Of a stretch of 64,000 bases of DNA, positions 33,605 to 43,866 are shown in pieces. This DNA is from Immersiella caudata. Taxonomy: Eukaryota; Ascomycota; Sordariomycetes; Sordariales; Lasiosphaeriaceae. A model generated the notes under the pieces. It did not search any database. It saw nothing but the letters and a program-made list of their open reading frames with translations, and was not told the DNA's origin. Positions within the stretch are counted from its first letter, which is position 1, and every line of letters begins with the position of its first letter. The translations under genes were made by a program, and so were the position numbers. The DNA lies in assembly GCA_030512335.1 (NCBI GenBank), contig JAULSU010000006.1, positions 868,001 to 932,000 on the forward strand, written 5' to 3'.

Positions 33605-34556
33605 TCAATGAACCGGCGTAGCCTGTTGCTGCTCTCCGCTCCTCCGAAAGAACAAAATCCTCCACAACCCCATCTTCTTCCTCGCCCCTTGACCAACCGT
33701 CTGCGCCTTGGCCTGCCGTTCCCTCGCCTCTCGCGCCAGCATCTCCTCCTTTTCTCTCCGCTGCTGCCCTAGCCTCTTGAGTCGTAGAATCTCCCTTCCG
33801 ACCGCGGGAAAGATCTGCTCTACGTTTTCGCCCGTTTTGGCGGAGACTTCGAGAAAGGCGCAGCCAGTGGAGGTACCGCCGGGTGATGTGGTGGAAGGAA
33901 CGCGGATACCCGCGGCGGCTTTGGAGCCAGCGGACCAGGGGATTTGGCGGTCTGCGGGGGGAGCGTCGGATTTGTTGCCGACGAGAAGGAGGGCGTAGTC
34001 GCGTTGGGAGGTGGCGGTCGGGGAGATGAGGGTCTCGCGCATGAAGTCGGCGATGCCCTCGGCGAGGGAGAGGGTGGTGGGGTCGCGGACGTCGTAGATG
34101 AGGATGGCGGCTTCGGTGATGGCGAGGGCTTGCTCGAGCATGGGGTTGGAGAGGAGGTGCTTGGAGGGCATTTCGAGGGCGTCGATGGTGTAGGGGGTGC
34201 CGTCGAGGTCGATGGGGTGGCGGCAGCCGCGTTCGTAGAAGGGATCGGGCGGGAGGAGAGAGGGGTGGAAGGTGTTTGTGCCGAACTGGGAGCATGTCAG
34301 ATATTGTGGGAGCTCGGGGTTGAGGAAGGAAGCCTACTCGAGTCAGAATCGATGTCTTTCCTACACCCCGGGCGCCGATGACGAGAACGCGGAATTCACC
34401 GGCGGGTTGGCGCTTGTTGCGCTCGGCTTCCTTCTCGGCGGCGGCGGCGGCCCGGAGGCGGCGTTCTTCTTCGGGGTTGGGCGGGGCGTCTTGCCAGCGG
34501 AGGACGGCTTTCAAGTATTTGGCCTCCTCGGCCGTCCACACGAACGAGTTGACCAT
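33605..34556 (-). CDS. Ras-like small GTPase with divergent switch II
   Basis: Two exons (34338-34556 and 33605-34285) give 299 residues. After an unusual N-terminal extension of about 55 residues, rich in Ala, Glu and Arg, comes the P-loop GARGVGKTS (residues 61-69), then ILIYDVRDP, the guanine-specificity motif NKSD (176-179) and SAK (221-223), the order found in Ras-family GTPases. The expected DTAG motif of switch II is absent; the aligned position reads IDALEMP. The C-terminus is a basic coiled stretch (RLGQQRREKEEM) with no CaaX prenylation box. Loops of extra Pro/Ser/Gly residues separate NKSD from SAK. The subfamily is unknown. The 52-nt intron has a CTGAC branch site. An ATG 30 nt upstream (34586) would add ten residues. 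Confidence 0.85.
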
Positions 34557-34586
34557 GGTTCGTCGACGTTCAATATCTCGCCCCAT

Positions 34587-37361
34587 GTCGTTTCGAATAC
34601 AGGTGAGCTGCAGAGGGTAGCGAGTGAGACTAGCAGGGTTGGTGAAGAGAAACAGGGTGTATTATTGGTGATGCATTATACAACAAAAAGAATGACGAAA
34701 GAGCGCGGTCCTCCTTTTTCTTGCTTTTGACGTTGAGCCCTGTTCTAGAAGAGTCGAACCAGCTCTTAGACCTGGCAGACATGGGACATGGGGAGAGAGA
34801 GAGAGAGAAAGGGAGCGTTAGTAGGAGCGGCGCTATAAGTCCCCTTATGCATTCATCTGGAAGGAGGGGAGGGGGCTTCGTCGAATTGGCTGAGGTGAGG
34901 AAAGCTCTTTCTTTTCTTATGGGATGAAAGCTTGGGATCAATTCTGCCAAATATCAACCTGACACAAGCTGTTGGCCGGTTGCGTGTTTGAAGATGATAG
35001 GATCGCCGCCCTATAGGGTGAAGAGGTCACATCCCTCACCCGCCTCTTTGTTCCCGAGAGGCTGGCAAAGCGGCCGTCTTCTGAGCGACCATCTTTTCTT
35101 CCCTTTGCTTCTTCGTATTCCCCTTTTGTTTCCATTTCTTCCGTGCCGGGCGGGCAGCTGAATGGTGGGAGCGTGGTGGTATAGATAAATAGCAATGCAA
35201 AAGGGGTATAACACAGCCTCGGGCGAGCAGGGTACAGGGCACTTGGGTAAAGGGGGCGAATCGGTCCCTGAATTCAGGGCTCTTCTCTCCAAGAATTCTC
35301 TCATCTGGAGATAGCGGGCTCATTGGCAAAAGCCAACTTTTGTGATCAGACCATGGTGGAGCTTTGGGGAACGGAAGGCGGCGACAGAACGTGGTTCGCG
35401 TGTCAGATTGTCGAAGCGGGTGACCTCGGGCTACGCCGTGCCACCCAATCAAGCCGAGCGCGGCGCATCGCAGCACCCGCCATTCTGGGAGCCGAACGTC
35501 AGTCGATACAGCCGAATGTAACTTTGCGTGCTTGTCCCGGTGCCGATTCCGCGGGTAGCTCCGGCCGTATAGAGTGATGGCACAGACTCGAGGATCGTGA
35601 TGCCGCCATTCGTTGGAGATAGCAGCGTCATCTGTCCAAGGCCTCGTCCAACAAACTTATTTCCAGGCCAATGCGAGAATATCCTCCATCTTTTCCAGCC
35701 GGACGTTCCACAAGACCAAGGCCTCAGCTCTCCGCCACGGGAACGAGCGTCTTAAGGCACGCTGCCCTCATGGTAAGTCAAATCACAGCGGAAAACGCAA
35801 CAGCAATGCAGAATGAGATCGCTTCTTTGGCCTGAGTCTGCTAGCGGTTTCCGGATGACTTGCTGTGCTGAGGCTTTCATTAACGTTCGGATGCCGCTTC
35901 GAGCGGAGAAGTCGTGTGACCGTTTATATCCCGGAGCTATCAGCACGGGAACTAGCGGCGGTTGCGAAAAACAAACTGCTAGAAACGTGCCCACTTTACA
36001 GTATGTGAGGCAGGCTTGGCCGTCTTCTCAATGCTGGTGAGACGCCTACCTGGTGTTAGTGAGAGGCTGTCAACATTAGTTGGCCTGATCAGATGTAACA
36101 TCTGAGCTCTGAGCGAAATTTAGATTCCCTTTGGACGTGTGTCAGTGGCCGTCAGTGGCTTCACAGATGACCTGGCGTGAGTCCCGTTTCTTTCACCACG
36201 GTGAAGTTTTGAAACAGTAAGGTAGGAGGGGAGAATGAGGCGATCCTGAGGACTAGTCGCATCGCCAGAGGACGGGCAGATTCCACATCGCTGGACCAGG
36301 GTCCAATCGTCAGTTTCTGCCGCGCCTGTGCCTGTCTCAAGAGACAGCAAACACTGACACTTGCGGCGCTGAGGCAGCATGGCATCACGTCATTGCCGCG
36401 GCATTGCCAATCCCGCCCAAGCGACCAATCCAAAACGAATTCCTTCCCGGACAGCAGGTCTGGGCAGGATGTCCCAGTTGGGGCACAAGCAGCGAGCTTG
36501 CGCTGAGCTTGCGTTAGGCATCGAGAGAAACCCTCCGAAAAACCGGATTCTCATGTCGCATGTTCGACTGATGGCTTTTCGGGATACGAACTATAGCACA
36601 TGTCGGTGGCTATTAATAGCGGGTGAGTCGGCAGCTTTCCTGATGATGGTGAAGAAAACCAGCAGTTGGTCGCCAACTGGAATGTTGTGTGCGACAGCTC
36701 TGCCACAGAGAGTGCGTTCGGCGGTAAGCAAGCGAGGGAGACCATGCAGCGACCCCACTCCCCGCTAAACTCCCGTGACGCTTGGACCCCGCTCTTTCCC
36801 CATCTGGCATCAAGTGGAGGACCCCACGGGCCTCCCAGCCCAGCAGGGAAAGCCAGGGGAGCTCCCCTCGCTGGGACGACCTGTCAGCAGCAAGGTCAGC
36901 GAACACCATGCGATAAAGACTTGCGACATCTGCAAGACCCCTTTGGGGTGCCGAGCGGTGCGGAGGAATGGCCTCATCTTGGCCACCCAAATCAATGGTA
37001 TCGGCGAGTTCAAAATCCCAAGGTGATACCCAACATCTGGGGTCGGACCGCCCCCTCAAGAAGCGGCTACCTCAAATAGCGCTCTGCAGCCTTGTCTGGC
37101 CTGCCTGAATCCTCCCCTCTCAGCGGGTGCAGCTTCAGCCGCACTCACCATCGCCGGAGAACGAACGCCACAAGATCGGATTGGCCCCCAGCGGGCCGGT
37201 CGAGTTGTTTTTTTCTTCTCCCTTCTTCTCTGGAAGCTATCCTCTCGCTCGTTCGATCGTTTGTGCGCTTCACGAAGTTCAGTTGCTTTTTTGCTGCTGA
37301 AGAAACGGCGCCGCTCGTTTGGTTGCTCTCTTCCATGTATTAGACAAACGAACTCGCAGAA
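34587..37361. other. Divergent intergenic region between GTPase and DUF3433 genes
   Basis: 2.8 kb between two start codons that point away from each other. No gene was recognised. It includes a (GA)8 run at 34793-34808 and, near 37200-37350, a CT-rich leader typical of fungal promoters just before the DUF3433 ATG. Confidence 0.5.
34793..34808. repeat. (GA)8 dinucleotide repeat
   Basis: Perfect GA repeat about 240 bp upstream of the GTPase start codon; it reads as TC repeats on that gene's strand. Confidence 0.8.
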
Positions 37362-39986
37362 ATGGATCAGTTCCACCCCCCGAGGCGGCCACCGCTCCAC
37401 CAGCACGCTTCGTCGAACTCCCTGAGCCGCATCTCGGACATATCCGACTTTACCGATCTTGATATTCCTCTGCATTCGCGACCGTCACTCGTATCTCTGC
37501 CGTCGTACGACAACCTCCGTGCGCAGCCGCCAGCCGCCGGCGCCAGCTCCGGCTCCGACACGGTTACCGAACACGATATATACGGCGCCCAACCCTCAGG
37601 CTGGTCCACTCTCCCAGCGAGCTACCAGGGCCATGACGACTACGAAGCTGTGCCGCTGGTTGGCAGGACCGCCGGTAGCACATCACCCCCTCGGAGACAG
37701 CCCAGCCGCACCTTCACACATACCCCCTCACTGAGGAGACACCAGCATCGCGAGCCGATCCCCGAAGAGGAGGAGGGTATCGACCTGGGCCTCATCCGGT
37801 CAGCTGCACCGATCGGCCAGGATGATGCACCGGGCAGTCCCATTGTTCGCGACTCCGCGGAGGCTTTCGATCTGAGCAGCATGCTAGGGCCCACCACTAG
37901 CGCCGACGAGGCCTTCCTCAAGCGCCTGCAGGAGCAGGAGGCAAAGGGGACGCTGACCGGCGGCTTGGGCGTCGGTATAAAGGCCGAAGCCAGGCTCACA
38001 GAGTCAGATCTGATCGCTTCCAGTCCGCTTATGGAGAAAGCCCCGCTAGGACGCTCGTTTTCTTTTGCGGGGAGTCTCAGCCGCAGCAAAACGGTCAAGC
38101 AGCTGGGACAAGATGCGGCAAACAAGAAAGGGAAGGTTATCGAGGTCATCTTGGAGGAACCAGCCAAATCTGAGGTTGACTTGAGCGTCATGGCTGGGCC
38201 CGATGCGCTGCCGAACTTGGCCGGTTCCGGAACAATGCGACAGGCCACGTTCCCCAGCAAGACGAAGAACACACAGGTGTTCTACCCACAGCCGAACTGG
38301 AAGCCGTTTTCGATGCGGGCGCCATATCTGTTGATGCTTATCGTCCTATCCATCGGGTTAGGGGGCCTTCAGGAAGTCTTGTTTCAAATATCTAAGGACA
38401 AGGGGTTCGTTGCCTTCCATTCGCCCTCGGATATTCCAGTGGGGGAGTATTTCGCCTTCAAGTTTGTCCCAACCATGGTCGCCGTGTCATACGGTGTGCT
38501 GTGGCAGGCTACCGACTTTGAGGTCAAGCGTCTGGAGGCTTTCTATCAGCTGTCCAAGGAGAATGGCGCGATCGCGGCCGAGTCGATCAACGTCGACTAT
38601 ATCACGTACTTCAGCTTCTTCCGGCCATTTCGGGCATGGTATTGCGGGCACTATGCTGTTGCCGTGTCTGCTGTCGCAAGTCTGCTCGCCAACACGCTGG
38701 TGCCCACGTTGTGTGCAGCGTGTATTGTCCTCCTGCCGGACCGGGAAACACGTTCGCGGTTCCCCGACATGGAGAAGACGGTGAAGATCCACGCTGTCTG
38801 GTCTCGGTTTCTGACTGTGACATTGTTCGTCATCGCCATTCTTGGGAGCGTGCTGTTTTACCAGCTGCAGAAACGAAGGTCTGGGCTGCTGGCTGACGTG
38901 AAAGGGATCGCTGGTCTGGCATCCATGGCGGTGGTGTCACATATCCTGATGGACTTCAAAGACATGGATGTCGCCACTCACAAGGACATTCACCACAAGC
39001 TCAAGGACCACCGCTACGTTCTCCGCAACTCATCGCTCGCTCCAGACGACGTCAACCCTGTCTCCAAACAAGAGCGTGACCGGTACAAGATCAACCATCT
39101 CTCCGAGAACCCCCACCCCCTGATGCTCCGCTCCAGGGGAATCATCCCCTACATCACCGGCATTGGTATCTTCATGATCCTCATCCCCATCTTCCTCTTC
39201 ACCCCTGCCACGGCTATTACCGACAAAGCCCCTTGGGTCATCACCGCTCTTGCTGTCTGCATCAAGCTCGGCTGGGGCGGTCTCGAAACCGACATCCGCA
39301 TGATGGAGCCCTACTACATCCTCTCCCGCCGGCATGCCCCGCCCAAAACTCTCACCCTTGACTACACTGCCATGCCCTTTGGCTGGGTCGCCCTTCAAGG
39401 TCTTCTCAACCGCCACTGGATTGTTTTCACCGTCTGCTTCGGAACCGTGCTGGCCGAGCTCCTCACCGTCCTCGTCACCTCTCTCGCCACCGTCGAAGGC
39501 CGCGTCTTCATCGAGCTCATGAAATCCAGCAGCACCAAACGCCTCGCTGTCTCTGACTCGGATGACGACGACGCAACCGGCCGCGCCCTCAACTCCGGCC
39601 AGGAAACCCCCAAATCCTTCTGGATCTCTCTCGTCCTCGCGATGCTCATCCTCGCCTACATGTCCATTGTCGCCGGCGTCGTCTTCCACCGCCGCAGACG
39701 CGTATTCCTCCCGCGCCAACCTACAACTATCGCTTCCGTGCTGGCGTATATTCACCAGAGCAAAATGCTCTACGATTTTGTGGGCACCGCCAAGTTTAGC
39801 AATGCGCAGATGGTGAAGAGGCTAGAGGAGCTGGGGAAGACGTATGGGTTGGGTTGGTTCCAGGGGAGGGATGGGCAGTCGCATTGTGGTGTGGATGAGG
39901 AGGAGTTGTTGAGTGGGTTTCGGGTTGGGTACGATTATTCGAGGGCGACGAAGCCTTGGGAGGAGGGGGAGGTTAATTGGTTGTGA
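37362..39986 (+). CDS. DUF3433 multi-pass membrane protein
   Basis: Intronless frame of 874 residues. Residues 1-310 are hydrophilic, Ser/Pro/Arg-rich and probably cytosolic. From about 318 on, hydrophobic segments recur near 321-342, 362-380, 430-458, 481-500, 512-530, 593-616, 624-640, 685-710 and 753-776. Two related blocks are visible: the first holds TDFEVKRLEAFYQLSKENGA and NVDYITYFSFFRPFRAWYCG, the second ETDIRMMEPYYILSRRHA, LDYTAMPFGW and LNRHWIVF. This is the paired arrangement of DUF3433 proteins, a filamentous-fungal membrane family. An acidic DSDDDDATG loop precedes the last membrane segment. The function is unknown; transport or cell-surface roles would be guesses. The start follows a CT-rich leader and there is no upstream in-frame ATG nearby. 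Confidence 0.9.
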   Translation: MDQFHPPRRPPLHQHASSNSLSRISDISDFTDLDIPLHSRPSLVSLPSYDNLRAQPPAAGASSGSDTVTEHDIYGAQPSGWSTLPASYQGHDDYEAVPLVGRTAGSTSPPRRQPSRTFTHTPSLRRHQHREPIPEEEEGIDLGLIRSAAPIGQDDAPGSPIVRDSAEAFDLSSMLGPTTSADEAFLKRLQEQEAKGTLTGGLGVGIKAEARLTESDLIASSPLMEKAPLGRSFSFAGSLSRSKTVKQLGQDAANKKGKVIEVILEEPAKSEVDLSVMAGPDALPNLAGSGTMRQATFPSKTKNTQVFYPQPNWKPFSMRAPYLLMLIVLSIGLGGLQEVLFQISKDKGFVAFHSPSDIPVGEYFAFKFVPTMVAVSYGVLWQATDFEVKRLEAFYQLSKENGAIAAESINVDYITYFSFFRPFRAWYCGHYAVAVSAVASLLANTLVPTLCAACIVLLPDRETRSRFPDMEKTVKIHAVWSRFLTVTLFVIAILGSVLFYQLQKRRSGLLADVKGIAGLASMAVVSHILMDFKDMDVATHKDIHHKLKDHRYVLRNSSLAPDDVNPVSKQERDRYKINHLSENPHPLMLRSRGIIPYITGIGIFMILIPIFLFTPATAITDKAPWVITALAVCIKLGWGGLETDIRMMEPYYILSRRHAPPKTLTLDYTAMPFGWVALQGLLNRHWIVFTVCFGTVLAELLTVLVTSLATVEGRVFIELMKSSSTKRLAVSDSDDDDATGRALNSGQETPKSFWISLVLAMLILAYMSIVAGVVFHRRRRVFLPRQPTTIASVLAYIHQSKMLYDFVGTAKFSNAQMVKRLEELGKTYGLGWFQGRDGQSHCGVDEEELLSGFRVGYDYSRATKPWEEGEVNWL

Positions 39987-42900
39987 GATGTCAAGGGGGG
40001 TAGGTGTGATTAGGGTAGGGATGAGTGTGTTGCTAAAGGCACGATCTGGTGATGGATGTGATGTGTTGTTGGGGGGTAATAACTAGATGCCTCTGCCCGC
40101 TGCGGAAGGCTGAGATGTTTACGATGGATATGATGCATGATAAGGCGTTTGGAGAATGGGGCTTTGGGGTATGGGCTGGGATCAAGGTGTGTATTTTTGC
40201 TGCTTTGGTTTTGGATTCGGATCTGAGACCCGCGACGGGTACCGTAGTTAGTGGTGGCGTTGGGAGGCGCCCTCGGATGAGGATTTCATGATGGTTATGG
40301 TTATGATTAGATGGGTTATGCACATCTTGTTTCCGCTTAAGCTTATTTCGACCTGTTGTTGCTTTGAGTGACGCTCGAGTATGTCAGATGGGTCCCCTGA
40401 ATTGCACACCCTAGAGCGGGACGCTGCTCATCAGCCTGGACTGTGAGCTTCTGGTTGTGAATAAGCTGACGGTTCAAAAAGCTGGCCAAACCACGCAGGC
40501 GATAGATGTTATGGATAGACTCGTAGGCAGCCTCGTGGCTCCCTTCGTTGCAAGGATCCAAACCCACGGATGGGGAAATTACAATACGAGAAATTACAAC
40601 CGCTCAGCTGAGGTGACGACGACTCATACAAGTAGGGAAACACGGGATGCGGCGAGATACGAGGCAGACTACGTTCTCGCATGGGTGGCTGCGATGTGAG
40701 GGGGTTGTCATTTTGAACCCTGGAGCGGACGTTGGTTGCAAGGTGGAGGGCTGCCAGTCACCGACGGTACTTCCATAGACTTTACCGGTTGGTTCACCGT
40801 CGCCTCACCGACACCTCACCGAGGACACTGTCAGACTCTTGCTACTCGCAGCATATTCCGTTGCGTTAAGCACTGGCGCAGGATGAGTGTTGATCTTCTC
40901 TTGTCAATGACGGGCCACCCCGTTTCAAGCCGGAGGTTCCGATGACTCGTTGAGACGAAGCGGGAAGTCTACTGCTCTCTGCACTAGGATTTCCGAGATA
41001 CTATCTGGAACATCGATGCGTTTGAGGCGTATCTCATGGCAACGCTGCGACGACACATTAGTGTGCTGGTTGACGACTTGTCAACTAACTGCCGCAAGAG
41101 GAGGTTGGACATGTCACTGTTGACTCAGGGATAGGGGCGGTGAGGGGTTGAGACCTTCACCAGCCACTCTGCTGCATCACGAGTGGCAGAATCTGATTCG
41201 GCGGGCGTCGTGACTGATAAGTCGAAATCCGCTGGGCTACCATGACAACAGAGGGCGACCCGCAGAGACATCTCCAGCATCGCCAGCGAAAGATCTCCAG
41301 TGGCGGGTGCTGCTGAAAAGGCGCTGACAAAGTCGCTGGGTGGTGCATAACATCGCCCGCTGTATAGCGAAGTGTAGACAATATCGGTTGAATGCCAAGC
41401 CAGGGCGGCATTTACTGCGTAGTTGCCCTCCGCAGAACCGGAGAGCTTGCACGGGCTGCAGCGGGCGCTTTCTAATGGCGCGGGTGCTTCAGGCTACTGC
41501 GTCCCTTGCGCAAACGTCAGTGTCAACACTTCTTTCGACGACATGCTGCAGTGCACATATGATGCGAGTTTGACAAGTTCCAGCAGCCGCTTGCTTGCGG
41601 CATACTTTCGCCGGTGTAAAGTATCGGTATGCCAGTAGGCGACAAACAACGGACCAGAACGCCGGACGTTGGGCCCGCGTTCAATGGTCCGAAGTTGTCG
41701 CCTCAGACCGATAACCGTCTCTTACTGGCGCTGACGATGTCTGGCAGCTTTTTGCGTGGAGCGGTGATACTGAGTCAGGAACGAGCCAATTACGTCAGCG
41801 CCCAGGGACGAGTTTCGTGTGTAACAGAACATCAGGGGTGACGTTTGATGTGCGCGATCCGAGTTGATCGGCATCTGGACCGCTCTCCTTCCCAGCTTTT
41901 TTGCATTGGAATCCACCTATTCTTAGGGTCTGTTTCTTTGTCGTTGCGGCGTCGATGATAAACAAATCCGCAATTGCAACGCTTCGAGGGCCTTTTGTCT
42001 GCCGTGAAGGACGCCTTGGCATCCAATTGATTCCGTGTTCCGATCGAAGTGGCGTTGCGTTGCCAGGGCCGCGATGCACTGCACCCGCTGAGGATGAGTT
42101 GGGGCCAGTGAAAAGATCAGATTGTTGCGGCACCTGCAGCAATGCGACCATGATGGTGCCGCGCTGGCCACTGGTGTTGGCCGAAGGAAAAATAAGGGAC
42201 GAAGACGTCAGCGCAGCTGGAGACCGCGAAAAACAAACAAGGGATTGAGAAGGCGACGCTGACGAAGTTCATGAAAACCTGCGAGATGCAAGCCTTTGAC
42301 TCGTTGGAACTCGCCAGCTGGGCGATCAGCTGCGAGCGATCGAGCATCATTGCTGCTTCCCTGGCGCGCTGGGCAATCACAAAATGAATGCACCATCGTG
42401 TCCCGTGCGGCCGAGCGTCTTATTGGCCAAGAAAAAGGGGGCTGTGCAGTCTTGTTTTCTGCCTTGGCTTCTCCCCAAGACCTGAGGAAACACTTGCTGT
42501 CGCAGAGGAGCGTTCGCGTGCCGGAATGAACACCGTCATCTGGGCGCGCTGGGCGAGCTGGGCAATGGCTGCTGGTCAGAACTTTGAATGTGGCAACTCG
42601 TGTCCATCCGGGCGCCCACCTTCAACCGCCAGCGACCAGAGCGCGACCCGAATAGAATAGATTGCGCGGAAAAGTACCGGCTTTTGGCTATAAATGAACT
42701 TCTGGCAGATGCGTCGGGCCCTGACATGCGTCGTATATCTCTAAAGTGGTGATTCTGCAGGTCAGCACCGCCATGCAAGGTGGAGTGAAGCCGCAAAAAG
42801 AAGGGAAGCCCAGCGACGTGCTACCAGGTTCCTCGCGGTGGGACGCGCGACCCCGTTCCAGTCCCAGCGCTGAGAGGCGATCCCTCCTCACGCTCGAAAA

Positions 42901-43866
42901 AGGGGTCATTCTTCGCCAACCTTGGAAGCGGGGGAATTCAGAACACAAGACACAAGCCACCAGTGAACATCCAACGGCGAATGCCCAAGAGTCATATCCC
43001 TTCCATCGTGAAAAGACATTCTCTTCGAAGTATTTGACTTGGTTTACCAGGTCAATTGCGGAAAACCATGCTGCGAATCATGAGGGCCGTGGTGCGGAAA
43101 TACGACAGGAGCAACACTTCATGCAATTGTATCGCTTGTTTGCGCGTCTGTCAGACCCTTACTCTACTCATCGTTCAGTACCTGCCATATGGGTGGATTT
43201 CACGGTATCTGCATGTCACTCGCTTGTGGGGCTAATATCATCCGCTAGCGTGCATTAACTGACGAGACCTTGGTGCACTTGTCAGGAGTGTAGAACAAGG
43301 GATTGTCCCTGCCAACCCCGGGTGTCCCAGTTTTGGCCCTCATTACGACAGCACTGCCCCAGGGGCACCACACCACCGCAACACGAGGCGCTCACTTGCT
43401 TTCTTCGCTTTCCTACCTACCTCACCACTCCACCTCTCAATCGTCTTGCAAAATCAAGGCGATTTCCTATTCTTCGACAATCACAATCGTTTGCGTGCAA
43501 AAGACCGACCTGTTGGCTTCGAATTGACCCACTGACTGCGACGCTGTCGCTTCGGGCAGACTACTCTCGCTTCTTTCCTTTCCTGCCACGATCCGGACAA
43601 CCCGCCCCCCGACAAGAGGACGACGCTTTTCCCGCCTTCGAAGATTCTCTGTATACATGTGCCACCACACCTGCCGTGTTTATTCACTTGGACCGACATA
43701 ATAATATCAAATAATCCCATCTTCGAAGCCTCGCCGCCAGCCTTTCCCCCGAGCCTCCCCCTTAAAGAACGTCGACAAGCGCGCCGACCGTTGCGATACC
43801 CACCTACTGGACCACCCCTCCCTGGGGACCAACGCTCTCGAAACGCGTTATTCGACCACAGCAAGC
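39987..43866. other. Intergenic region upstream of TRP-like gene
   Basis: 3.9 kb with no recognised gene. The first 100 bp are G-rich 3' sequence of the DUF3433 gene. Short locally repeated GCTGGGC elements occur near 42313, 42368 and 42540-42570. From about 43320 the strand is CT-rich and probably forms the long leader of the FLC-type gene. Confidence 0.5.

Noticed and set aside
39030..39755. 241-codon minus-strand frame inside the DUF3433 gene
   Set aside because: The acidic, Gly/Asp/Glu-rich translation arises from the C-rich third codon positions of the DUF3433 frame.
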